DNA from: Profundicola chukchiensis
GTDB taxonomy: Bacteria > Bacteroidota > Bacteroidia > Flavobacteriales > Weeksellaceae
Length of the DNA: 64,000 nucleotides
Direction: 5' to 3'
Assembly: GCF_029664245.1 (NCBI RefSeq)
Contig: NZ_JANAIE010000004.1
Span: 240,038-304,037, forward strand
In this document: positions 36,403 to 45,800 of the stretch, in pieces
How the letters are laid out: every line of letters begins with the position of its first letter
Position numbering within the stretch: position 1 is the first letter of the stretch
Program-made: the position numbers and the translations under genes
The notes under the pieces: generated by a model
Told to the model about the DNA's origin: nothing
Seen by the model: the letters and a program-made list of their open reading frames with translations, nothing else
Database searches by the model: none

Positions 36403-36438
36403 AAATAGCCGCCTAAAATATAAGAAAGACGGCTATTT
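36403..36438. terminator. Bidirectional terminator between convergent genes
   Basis: AAATAGCCG (36403-36411) pairs with CGGCTATTT (36430-36438) around an 18-base loop, with A-rich sequence on one side and T residues on the other. It can serve both the SHOCT operon (plus) and the glucosaminidase gene (minus). Confidence 0.75.
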
Positions 36439-36489
36439 AATATTAAAGATTTAATTAATTCAAGTTAACTCAATTGACTAAAAGTATAA

Positions 36490-36954
36490 TTATAAATTAT
36501 GAAGATTAAATGTATCATAAATCAAATGCAATCTACGTTTCCATTCATCTGGTTGTGTGGAATATCCAGCAGATGCAATAGCTTTTACCCAAGTCGAAAA
36601 ATCATCTGTACCTTTTAATCTCTTATAGTATTTTTTACGAGTGAGTAACTTACAAAACCCCTCGTAACTTGCTCTAACAGAACTGTATTGTTTATAGACG
36701 GATTTTCCACCAGTGTTGTTTTTACCAATGATTCCGAAGTGATTATTCAACATTTTAGAGTTTTTACTTGTACCACCACCGGTTTCCACAAAAGCAACGG
36801 CTAAAATTACAGAACTAGGTATTTCATATTGTTGTGATAATTCTTCTGCAATCGGTTTATACTTTTTGATGTACTTGTGATGTTGTGCAGTCGCAGTTCC
36901 TAAAGAAAGAACAAAAACTAAACTTACGATGACTAATTTAAATACTTTCAACAT
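36490..36954 (-). CDS. Secreted glucosaminidase-domain muramidase (GH73-like)
   Basis: This 154-residue exported enzyme has a signal peptide (ending TATAQ near residue 23) and a glucosaminidase domain: ELSQQYEIPSSVILAVAFVETGGG carries the catalytic Glu, followed by NHFGIIG (the NxFGI/K motif) and YSSVRASYEGFCKLL, then AIASAGYSTQPDEW. Family members cleave the N-acetylglucosaminyl linkage in peptidoglycan. It is the only minus-strand protein gene in the region and converges on the SHOCT operon. A minus-7-like box (TAATTTTG on the minus strand, 36978-36985) lies upstream. A separate housekeeping wall hydrolase is likely, though its place next to the VanY-like operon is notable. Confidence 0.87.
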   Translation of the reverse strand: MLKVFKLVIVSLVFVLSLGTATAQHHKYIKKYKPIAEELSQQYEIPSSVILAVAFVETGGGTSKNSKMLNNHFGIIGKNNTGGKSVYKQYSSVRASYEGFCKLLTRKKYYKRLKGTDDFSTWVKAIASAGYSTQPDEWKRRLHLIYDTFNLHNL

Positions 36955-36977
36955 AACTTTTATTAGAAATAATATCG

Positions 36978-36985
36978 CAAAATTA
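36978..36985 (-). promoter_or_regulatory. Minus-7-like box of the glucosaminidase gene
   Basis: On the minus strand the sequence reads TAATTTTG, matching TAnnTTTG, 24 bases before the ATG. A minus-33 element at the ideal spacing is not evident, so this is tentative. Confidence 0.35.
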
Positions 36986-37220
36986 TGAATTATATAATAG
37001 AACTTGATTTTTTAACAAATAATAACAATTTCATGCGAGAATTAGGTAGAATTGACTATCTATTTTGTTAAAATAATTAACGATTTAACTAAATTTACCT
37101 CTACTTAATTTAGCTTTGGAATCACTAGGTAATCGTAATAGAATCATTGAGTTAACATAGTATTACAATTAAAATATTGAATTAAAAGCTGATTTAATTC
37201 CTTTTATAAAAATTAAAACA

Positions 37221-38627
37221 TTGGAAGAGAACAAGAATAGAAATTATAAGGTTTTCGCATTGGTAGTTTATTGTTTTATAATTTACCTGATAGTTTCCTT
37301 AGTTGCTCAATATTATGGGACAAATTGGAAACCTTTGGCGAATGTAAATCTAGTTTCAGACATCTTTAGAGCAGAAGTGATGTCAGATTCTATTTTAATA
37401 AATAATCCAAATATTGAGAATGATGAAATAATGGCGGAATCTATTGTAATGGAAGAAAATGTAATAGAAGAAGTTATTGAAGAAGAGGTAGATGATTTCA
37501 ATTTATATTTGGAACCCCACCTTATAACCGATTTCACGCGTAACTCTCAACAGCCTGCTATGCCTAATTTCATTAAGAAATTGGTAGAATTAAAAAATAC
37601 CAAGAAAGGTAAAATTCGTATCGCTTATTTGGGAGATAGTATGATAGAAGGTGACTTGTTGACGATGACATTGAGAGAGTTGCTACAAGATGAGTTTGGG
37701 GGTGAAGGGGTTGGCTTTGTGCCAATTTACTCTAATATTGCTGGTTTCAGAACTACCGTTACGGCAAATTCAAGTGGTTGGAAAGATGATCATTTCATGA
37801 ACAAATCTTCTAAAGGCTATTATATATCTGGACATGTTTTTACTGGAAATGGAAAGGCATCATTCAATGATAGAACTATAAAAAATAATCAAATACCAAT
37901 TGAGAAATCAATTATCTATGGTAAGGTAGATAACGGTAAATTAAACCATAATGGGACTGAAAAAACATTGGATGGGGCAGAGGCAGTGAACAAGACAGTC
38001 TTAGCCAACGATACATCAACGCGTTTGTCAATAAGCTCTAAAACGGCAGAGATGCCTCTTTTTGGGGTGAGCTTTGAGTCGGAAGATGGTATTTTTATCG
38101 ATAATTTTTCTTTTAGAGGATCTACTGGTTTTGAACTAGGCAAAGTAAATAGCCAAATATTAAATACGATTCAAAGTGTTAATAATTACGATTTGATTGT
38201 TTTACAATATGGTGTGAATCTATTATTTAGACCAAAAGATACCAATTACGACTACTATCAAACAGGAATGCAGCCTGTGATAGAAAAATTAAAAAAATCC
38301 TTTGAAGGTGCCGACTTTTTATTGGTGAGTAGTGCTGATCGTGCTTTTAGATATAACGGAGAGTTCAAAACTGCCATTGGTTTGCCTAATTTGATAAAAT
38401 TACAAGCTACCATGGCTAAGGAAAATGATATGGCTTTTTATAATCAATTTGCAAGCATGGGTGGCGAAAATAGCATTGTGGATTGGGCCAGTCAAAAACC
38501 TTCTTTGGCCAATAAAGATCATGTACATCCTAACCATCGAGGAACAAGAATTTTAGCGAATAATTTGTTTAATGCTATTCTTGATGATTATAAAAAGTTT
38601 GATAACAATAAACTAGAAGAAAATTAA
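37221..38627 (+). CDS. SGNH-hydrolase-like membrane-anchored protein (O-acetylation partner)
   Basis: This 468-residue protein has an N-terminal membrane helix (about residues 9-28), an acidic linker and an SGNH/GDSL-type domain: IRIAYLGDSMIEGD supplies block I with Ser, and DHVHPNHRG near the C-terminus supplies the Asp-x-x-His pair. Proteins of this type work with MBOAT acyltransferases to place acetyl groups on extracellular polysaccharides. The MBOAT gene starts directly after its stop. The start is TTG; no in-frame ATG lies upstream, and the next ones fall after the membrane helix. Confidence 0.8.
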   Translation: MEENKNRNYKVFALVVYCFIIYLIVSLVAQYYGTNWKPLANVNLVSDIFRAEVMSDSILINNPNIENDEIMAESIVMEENVIEEVIEEEVDDFNLYLEPHLITDFTRNSQQPAMPNFIKKLVELKNTKKGKIRIAYLGDSMIEGDLLTMTLRELLQDEFGGEGVGFVPIYSNIAGFRTTVTANSSGWKDDHFMNKSSKGYYISGHVFTGNGKASFNDRTIKNNQIPIEKSIIYGKVDNGKLNHNGTEKTLDGAEAVNKTVLANDTSTRLSISSKTAEMPLFGVSFESEDGIFIDNFSFRGSTGFELGKVNSQILNTIQSVNNYDLIVLQYGVNLLFRPKDTNYDYYQTGMQPVIEKLKKSFEGADFLLVSSADRAFRYNGEFKTAIGLPNLIKLQATMAKENDMAFYNQFASMGGENSIVDWASQKPSLANKDHVHPNHRGTRILANNLFNAILDDYKKFDNNKLEEN

Positions 38628-40289
38628 ATGGAATCTATCTTAAAGCTATTTAACTCCTTTGACTGGGCGGCTTTCGGGCAACAATTTTTATATGATAGTA
38701 AAAATCCTCTTTTATTTAATAATGGGTTTTTCGTTTATTTCTTTTCTTTATTTATTGTTTTATTCTTTGCATTAAGACATCGCCACCAAGCACGTAGATA
38801 TGTGTTTTGTCTTTTTTCACTTTACTTTTTTTATAAAGCAAGTGGGGCGTTTGTGGGATTGGTAATTATTTCTGCAATCGTAGATTTTTACTTATCCAAT
38901 GCGATTTATAGGACCAAAACTAAGTCTAAGAAAACGGGTTTATTGGTGCTGAGTATTATATTTAATTTAGGAATGTTATTCTATTTTAAATATACCGACT
39001 TCTTTATAGAAATCTCCAATAATTGGTTAGAAACAGATTTTAACCCACTAAACCTCATCTTACCTATTGGTATTTCATTCTATACTTTTGAAAATTTAAG
39101 TTATACCATAGATGTTTATAGAGGAGATTTTAAACCCGCTAAAAAGTTCACGGATTATCTACTATTTCTTGCCTTCTTCCCTAAATTAATGATGGGACCT
39201 ATTGTTAGAGCACATGATTTTGTTCCGCAAATTAATAAGCCTTATTTTGTAAGCGATAGAGATTTTGCAAAAGGTTTTTATTTAATCATAGCCGGACTTA
39301 TTAAAAAGCTCATTATCTCAGACTTTATCACCCTTAATATGGTCGATTATGTTTTTGATAATCCAAATTTATATACAGGGCTAGAAAACTTATTTGCGGT
39401 TTACGGTTATGCCATGGTCATTTATTGTGATTTTAGCGGCTACAGTGATATTGCTATTGGTATAGCTTTATGGCTTGGTTTTCATATACCTGCAAACTTC
39501 CTTTCACCATATCAAAGTTCAAGCATTACAGAGTTCTGGAGACGTTGGCATATTTCATTATCAACTTGGTTAAAAGATTATCTCTATATTCCTTTAGGAG
39601 GTAACCGTAAATTCTCCATTTCATCCTTCATATTTGTTGGTTTATTCCTAGTAGGAGCTTTTTTTATGAGTAAGAACCTATTTGGTTTTTCTGATTTGGT
39701 AGCCTTAGGTATATCCATTGGTTTGCTCATATTGTTTTTAATTCCGGCGATAATTACCAAGAATCCAAAAGGAATTGCTGCGAATTTTAATTTATTGACA
39801 ACCATGCTTTTAGGTGGTTTTTGGCATGGTGCGAGTTGGAATTTCATAATTTGGGGAGCTATTCATGGAATTGGTTTAGCGATACACAAAATTTGGATGT
39901 TGCTAACAGGTAAAGCATTAGGAAGCATAAACAATTCTATGCCTTATAAAATAGTAATGGGCTTGATCACCTTTCATTTCGTATGTTTTGGTTGGGTTTT
40001 CTTTAAGGCAGCTGATTTTGAAATCGCAGTTAATATGCTCCAGCAAATTTTCTTTAATTTTGATACGTCGGTGTTCTTGCCATTTTACGCAAACTACCAA
40101 AGCGTCATTTGGATGATTGCTTTAGCTATGGCACTTCATTTAATCCCAGATGATTTGATTGATAAGATTTTAGACAAACCCAAAAAGGTTTCCCTCGTTT
40201 ATTATGTAACTGTATTTTTTGGTTTCTTGATTTTGTATGGATATTTTAAATCTTCGGAACAGGTGTTACCTATTTATTTGCAATTCTAA
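38628..40289 (+). CDS. MBOAT-family O-acyltransferase (AlgI-like)
   Basis: This 553-residue multi-pass membrane protein is an AlgI/DltB-type acyltransferase. The family core is visible: LILPIGISFYTFENLSY, the MMGPIVR segment, YCDFSGYSDIAIG, FWRRWHISLSTWLKDYLYIPLGG with a conserved His, and LGGFWHGASWNFIIWG with the catalytic His. It should carry acetyl groups across the inner membrane for transfer to a surface polysaccharide. It follows one SGNH protein without a gap and precedes another, forming a three-gene acetylation unit. Confidence 0.92.
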   Translation: MESILKLFNSFDWAAFGQQFLYDSKNPLLFNNGFFVYFFSLFIVLFFALRHRHQARRYVFCLFSLYFFYKASGAFVGLVIISAIVDFYLSNAIYRTKTKSKKTGLLVLSIIFNLGMLFYFKYTDFFIEISNNWLETDFNPLNLILPIGISFYTFENLSYTIDVYRGDFKPAKKFTDYLLFLAFFPKLMMGPIVRAHDFVPQINKPYFVSDRDFAKGFYLIIAGLIKKLIISDFITLNMVDYVFDNPNLYTGLENLFAVYGYAMVIYCDFSGYSDIAIGIALWLGFHIPANFLSPYQSSSITEFWRRWHISLSTWLKDYLYIPLGGNRKFSISSFIFVGLFLVGAFFMSKNLFGFSDLVALGISIGLLILFLIPAIITKNPKGIAANFNLLTTMLLGGFWHGASWNFIIWGAIHGIGLAIHKIWMLLTGKALGSINNSMPYKIVMGLITFHFVCFGWVFFKAADFEIAVNMLQQIFFNFDTSVFLPFYANYQSVIWMIALAMALHLIPDDLIDKILDKPKKVSLVYYVTVFFGFLILYGYFKSSEQVLPIYLQF

Positions 40290-40358
40290 ATTTAAAAATC
40301 CAACAATTTAAATCAGGGTATAAAACTTGAATACACCATTGAAATCTAAACATCGTTT

Positions 40359-41666
40359 ATGAAAAATTCTTTTTATTTAATATTCCTATCCATGTTTGTC
40401 TCATTTCAAACTCATGCACAAATAATAAATGCAGAGAATCTATCACCATTTTTAGATAGACTGAAAGAGAATAATTCGGTTACGCAAATATTATTTATTG
40501 GAGATTCTCATATACAAGCGGGATGGTTTACGGATTATTTAAGAATTGAACTACAACAAAAGTTTGGCAATGCAGGAAGAGGACTGGTTTTCCCATATTC
40601 TATTGCTAATTCTAATGGATTAGATGATATCAAAACAGTAAGTAATACCACTTGGGAGAACTTTAGATTGGTTTATGATCAGGATGTATTTCCACAAATG
40701 GGCATCAGTGGATTTGTGATGGGAAATAAAGAACCTTCTTTAATTGAGTTTTCCTTGAAACCAGAAGAAGCTTTTGACAAAGTTGTCATTTTTCATGATC
40801 GTGAAATGGCCGATGATTCTTTCGAAGTTTGGGATACCTACAAAAGTTTAAAAGATTATATCAAAAAAGATAAGCAAGTAAAAACCATTCAAGTTCAAGA
40901 AGATGTTACTTTCCCAGAGTTAGCCTCTAATAGTTATACTACAACCACGCGACTATATCAGCTAAATAGATCGACACCATACAAAGCTGGTAATTCATAT
41001 AAAACTGAGTTAACTAAAATAATATACAACACCGATTTTGAGCAAGGAGTAAACAAGATACTCAAATCTAAATTCGATCATGGGATCACCACTGTTGAAC
41101 TACCAACGAAGCGCAATCAATTCTTGCTTCATACAGAAGGTTTTGGAAATAATGTTTTTTATGGATTTCAATTTTTAAATAATACTGACAAAGGAGTAGT
41201 TTTAAACACGGTAGGAGTGAATGGAGCTACCTACGCCGACTTTACTAAATATTCGCTTACACTAGAACAAATGAATGCCCTGAATGCAAACCTTGTGGTT
41301 ATTGCACTAGGTACTAATGAATCCTTAAGTGATATTACTGAAGAAACTTTTAAAGCAGATGCAAGACAATTAATTGCTGGGTTTAAAGAAAAAGATGAGA
41401 AGCAACCTATTCTTTTGATATCACCAACTGACAATATAAAATCTGCTCAAAAAATAGCCTTAATTAATCAATGGATAGCTGAAATCGCTCAAGAAGAGAA
41501 TGTTGCTTATTTGGATTTTTATAATGCAATGGGCGGACAAGGATATTTCAGAAAAGCACTGGCTAGAAAAGAAGCAAATCGTGACGGAGTACATTTTTTA
41601 AAGCCAGGTTATGAAAAGCAAGCTCAAAAGTTATATCAAGAACTAATCAAGCTTTTAGGAAATTAA
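40359..41666 (+). CDS. Secreted SGNH/GDSL hydrolase-family protein
   Basis: This 435-residue protein has a signal peptide (cleavage after HAQ near residue 21) and an SGNH domain: ILFIGDSHIQAG (block I Ser), VVIALGTNES (block III Asn) and DGVHFLKPGYE (Asp and His). Like the AlgJ/AlgX group it may accept acetyl groups from the MBOAT protein and transfer them to a polysaccharide; its beginning resembles the SGNH protein at 37221 in plan. The gene is followed by a hairpin at 41751 that ends the unit. Confidence 0.84.
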   Translation: MKNSFYLIFLSMFVSFQTHAQIINAENLSPFLDRLKENNSVTQILFIGDSHIQAGWFTDYLRIELQQKFGNAGRGLVFPYSIANSNGLDDIKTVSNTTWENFRLVYDQDVFPQMGISGFVMGNKEPSLIEFSLKPEEAFDKVVIFHDREMADDSFEVWDTYKSLKDYIKKDKQVKTIQVQEDVTFPELASNSYTTTTRLYQLNRSTPYKAGNSYKTELTKIIYNTDFEQGVNKILKSKFDHGITTVELPTKRNQFLLHTEGFGNNVFYGFQFLNNTDKGVVLNTVGVNGATYADFTKYSLTLEQMNALNANLVVIALGTNESLSDITEETFKADARQLIAGFKEKDEKQPILLISPTDNIKSAQKIALINQWIAEIAQEENVAYLDFYNAMGGQGYFRKALARKEANRDGVHFLKPGYEKQAQKLYQELIKLLGN

Positions 41667-41750
41667 GTTTAAATTCTTAAAGATTGTATTTAAGGAGCAT
41701 TACGATTCATTCGATACGTATCTACCATATACCCATAGTATTAAACAAAA

Positions 41751-41776
41751 AAAAGCTGTTCTTTCAAACAGCTTTT
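41751..41776. terminator. Bidirectional terminator next to tRNA-Leu
   Basis: AAAAGCTGTT (41751-41760) and AACAGCTTTT (41767-41776) form a perfect 10-bp stem with a 6-base loop, with an A run on the left and TTTT on the right. It serves the SGNH gene on the plus strand and the tRNA on the minus strand. Confidence 0.82.
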
Positions 41777-41777
41777 G

Positions 41778-41861
41778 TACCCCAGGCGGGACTTGAACCC
41801 GCACGCTCTAATGAGCACAGGATTTTAAGTCCTGCGTGTCTACCAATTCCACCACCAGGGC
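41778..41861 (-). tRNA. tRNA-Leu (anticodon UAA)
   Basis: The minus strand folds as an 84-base class II tRNA: 5' GCCCTGG acceptor strand, D-arm with GGAATTGGTAGACAC, anticodon stem GGACT/AATCC around the loop containing TAA, a variable arm TGCTCATTAGAGCG, T-arm GCGGG-TTCAAGT-CCCGC, and discriminator A. The CCA end is not encoded. A terminator follows directly. Confidence 0.95.
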
Positions 41862-42145
41862 ATCTTTCCATTGATTTAACGAGGTAAAACCTTTTATAAA
41901 ATCAATTTCTTAGAATTGAAGTTGCGAATATAATGTCCCATTTTAAATTACACAATTATTTTAGCTAAAGAATTCAGTATTAAAAATTGTTTTAGACATT
42001 CAATAAGACGTATGATTCTCATATGTAGTTGTTTAAATGTTAAAATAATTATTTATCTTAGAAGATATTTTTATTGATTTACTTAAAGTTTTTCTGAAGT
42101 TTAAAGGTCATTAAATTATTCTCAACACTAAATACAATAATTGAT

Positions 42146-42289
42146 ATGAAAAGGATTTTAATTTTTTCAATGCTAATCAAGCCAACTGAATCAGGTAGAA
42201 ATAAAATAAAAGGAGTGGATCTAGAATCATTACCCAAGGAACTAAGGGATCAATTGCTCGTTCACTTGAAGAAAAGTGATCAAGGGTAG
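42146..42289 (+). CDS. Small protein, 47 aa, unknown
   Basis: A 47-residue open frame starts with ATG at 42146 (MKRILIFSMLIKP) and ends with the basic, leucine-containing helix ELRDQLLVHLKKSDQG. A perfect terminator hairpin lies 30 bases after its stop, which argues for a real transcript. No family is recognised; a small peptide, or simply the transcript of a small RNA, are both possible. Confidence 0.42.
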   Translation: MKRILIFSMLIKPTESGRNKIKGVDLESLPKELRDQLLVHLKKSDQG

Positions 42290-42319
42290 GGTATCTCAAT
42301 TAAATATGTAATTATATTA

Positions 42320-42349
42320 ATGACTGCCATAGGGCGGTCATTTTTTTTT
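42320..42349 (+). terminator. Rho-independent terminator
   Basis: ATGACTGCC (42320-42328) pairs with GGCGGTCAT (42333-42341; one G-U pair) around ATAG and is followed by eight more T residues. It ends the transcript that carries the 47-residue frame. Confidence 0.85.
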
Positions 42350-42853
42350 ATTATAGGTATCTTGATTTAGTTTCAGCCTATGTAGGCTAGATCCTAAGAA
42401 AGACTGATTGTATGATACTCGTTAATATTAAGATCGTTCGTTTTTATAATACAGCATAACCCAGAAAAGAGGAGGGAAATTTAACAAAGCTACCACTTGA
42501 ATTAACAAAATATTAAAAGCTCTTGTTCGCAATTTATTTAATTGTTAAATTTATAAACTTATAATAAAAATAATTCACCCTAGGGAGTCTGTTCGGTTAT
42601 TATAGGCGAAGCTAAAAAGACATAGGCACATAAATAAATGGATTAATATTTTGAAGGAAGGGAAAGACAATATTGGCTCATTGATCGAAGGTTGGTGCAA
42701 GAAAATAATAGTTTTTTCCCGCCGGCTTTTTCCCTTTGGTACAGTTAAGGAAGTCATCGTACATTGGATACATTTTCAATTCGCACAGACTGTTTTACAA
42801 ACCGAGATTTGTGAAAGTGTGCAATCAATGACTACGCTCAAAAAGATTCGCAC
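42350..42853. other. Leader region of the helicase-DarT operon
   Basis: About 500 bases separate the terminator at 42320 from the helicase ATG. It holds repeat copy B (42502-42610). The remaining 240 bases before the ATG show no recognised gene; a 68-codon frame at 42651 is not credible. The sequence between 42710 and 42760 is less AT-rich than its surroundings. Confidence 0.5.
42502..42610 (+). repeat. Direct repeat copy B, left of the helicase-DarT operon
   Basis: Over its first 59 bases I count about 51 identities with copy C at 52605, including both conserved blocks at 20-base spacing. The similarity continues through CCCTA-N2-GAGT, TTC and GTT-N-TTA to a GGC-N-AA end. Copies B and C enclose the complete helicase, DarT and macrodomain genes. 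Confidence 0.7.
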
Positions 42854-45800
42854 ATGAATGATTTTGAAGTTTGGAAATCATATATAGATGCTTTAGATAT
42901 ATTGACAAATCAATATTCTGAACCCTTCGATATTAAGATATTAGAGGCTAAGAAAGATTCGTCAGTTGTTTATAGATATATTGATTCTAATCAAAGAGAC
43001 AAAATATTTAAAGGTTTATTAAAGGTGTTTCCAAATTTAAATAAAGAGAATGTCAATTATCAAGACAACCATCTATTATATCCTTTAGTGGAGGAAATTA
43101 ATAATTCTGAAATTGAGGATTTAAAGTCCTTTGCAGATTCAAACCATTTTGAGTTTTCATCAAAGCCAGCTTTTTCGGGTACTTTCAAATACCCAAAAAC
43201 CCCTTTAATAGATTTTTTAAGAGAACATGTCGTAACAGAAGAGGCTGGACAACAAGAAAAATCATTAACTCATCACATAAAAAAGAAATATCCCAATTCC
43301 ACATACAAGGAGAAAAACAAAGGGAAAATTGTGGTTTTGGATGAGACCTATTTAGAGGGAGTAACAATTAAGGAGTGGGGAACTACGTATTCTTTTGAAT
43401 ACAGACTTTCTGTTAAGGGAATATCTACACCTATTGATATTTCAATATCGTCCGACAATGTTCTAGCTATCACTCATTCTAAGAGAAAAAACAAGTTAAG
43501 CATTAAGCTTCATGAAAGGATTAGTAAAGCTGAGATTGGAGAAATAAGACATAAAATAGCTAAAATCTTAACCGAAAAGATTGGAAGAGTACCCCAAATT
43601 AGCCTGAACACGGTTTTTACAAGAACTAATTTTACTCGCAGGCATAGAGAACAAAATACAACTGTTAATCAAAACCTCGGTAAAACTCAATTTTTAACTC
43701 TAGATGAGTTGAAACATATTGATTCTAAGTTGGAAACGAATCAGGAAGTTTATCGCGAAGAGGTTCTTGGTGCAATTTATAAAATTGATGCAAGTGAAAG
43801 CTTTATAAATAAGCAATTTGATATTGCTGTTAGGTACCTAAAGGAAAATGTTGGATTATTACCTTATAAGGTTGAGGGTTTCTTAAAGCAAATACATTTA
43901 AAGAATGTATTTCTAAAAAAGGAAGCGTTTGAAGCTTTTCAAGAAAACACCTTCTATTCAAATTCATTTCATCTCGTTTCTTACACAATTACTCCAGATG
44001 AGTTTGACAAATTTGAACAGATTAGAAAGCAAAGGAAGATCTATTATAAATCAGAGTACAGACCTAATCTTGAAGGTGTAATATTACCTAATCCGGATAA
44101 CAATGTTTTCATCCAAACCTTTTCCGCATCCATTTCATTAAGTGACTTACAATTTGAAATCTTCTTTTTTCTAAATACGCTTAAACGATATTTTGGAAAA
44201 GAGCATATACAGATTGTTCATGAGCACATTTTTAGAATTGATAAACAAAGGTTCTTCGAACATATTAAAGAAGTTATTCCTTATGAAGAATTTCAGATAA
44301 GTTCAGATGCAAAGACGATTTCTTTCGATTTTAAAACGAAGGAAGAACTAAGTGAAAAACTACAAAAGTTGGACACCTATGATTCTTTGAACTATTTAGG
44401 CTTTGGAGACGATCATAAATACAAAGTAACCTTTGGAAATATAACTCCATTATTCCTAGTCAAGGAGAAATTGGATAAGCTGAACTTTACTAAAACAATT
44501 CTTAATGAATCAGGTAATCAGCTAAAAGTTTATGGGTTGATGTCGGATATTAGTTTACTCCCTATTGTTAGAGCTAATATCGAGAATGCTGCCGGCAATT
44601 TCACTCAAGACAATATACAATTGAATTGGGATGATTTTGATAGAGGTTTCGTAAAATACTATTTCCAATTTGACGAGGAAAGCTACAAAGAAGAAGTGCA
44701 AAAAAAGTTAGAAAATCTTAGAGGTGAGTCATTAACCCATGTTGATTCGAAGAAGACTTTAGGTGTTTTAAAATCCATTTCATATCCCAACTTAACACTT
44801 CTAGTTGAAGACAAAAGTCTTCTTGAAGAAGGGGATTATCTAACAGTTAAAAGTGCCTTAAAGGGTGAAAAAGATAAAGTAAAGCGATTAAGAGATGCTG
44901 TTGAGAAAATATATTCAGATTCGGGAAATTCAATTTGCAATAAGAATTTGAAACAAGCTCTGATTGATTCATCCTCATTGGAATCTTTTATTGATGGAGA
45001 CATTACTCGTACAAATGAATACCAGGAATTATATCAAAAGGTAAATGGTGACCTATTAAGCCCTTATATCAATGAAAGACAAAAGGATGCAATAGTTAAG
45101 TGTTTATTAAGTGATGATCTGTTTATTGTTCAAGGTCCTCCAGGAACAGGTAAGTCAACTGCTATTGCAGAGCTTATTTGGCAACATTTAGCAAATAATG
45201 ATAGCGATAAACGGTACAGAATATTAGTTACTTCGGAAACCAACTTAGCCGTAGATAATGCATTAGATAAGCTCAGAAGTAAGACGCACCTGTTAATGAA
45301 ATCTATACGATTTGGTAGTGAGGAAAAGCTTGATAATGAGGGGAGAAGGTTTTCTTTGGAAGCAATTAATCACTGGAAAAATAATGAATGGGATGGTAGT
45401 GATTCTTTGATTTTAGATGACTGGGTTGATTTAATAAACAGCAGATGTATAAACCAAAGTAATGATTCATTTATTAAGCTTTGGAAAGAGCATTTATCGG
45501 AGAAAGGAAAAGTCCTTAGAGAGAATGTCTATTCTTCTTATATAAAGAATTGTAACGTAATTGGAGCTACTTGTAGTTCAATAGGAAAAATAAACTCAGA
45601 GGGTAGATTTACGCGGTTCTTTCAAGATTTCTCCAATGTTTTTTATCCTAATGAGTTCAAAAAATTCAAATCATCTCCAAGCAGGTCATCCGCAAGTATT
45701 CTTAAAAACAAGAAAATTGAGTTTGAGTTAGTTATTCAGGATGAGGCTTCAAAGGCTTCTCCACCTGAGTTAGCACTACCTTTTACTTTCGCAAAAAAAG

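Noticed and set aside
41684..41887. 67-codon plus-strand frame
   Set aside because: It lies over the minus-strand tRNA-Leu gene and its terminator; its arginine/proline-rich product is the antisense reading of the tRNA.
42651..42857. 68-codon frame before the helicase gene
   Set aside because: It overlaps the helicase start, has no ribosome site and its product shows no protein-like pattern; the region is leader.
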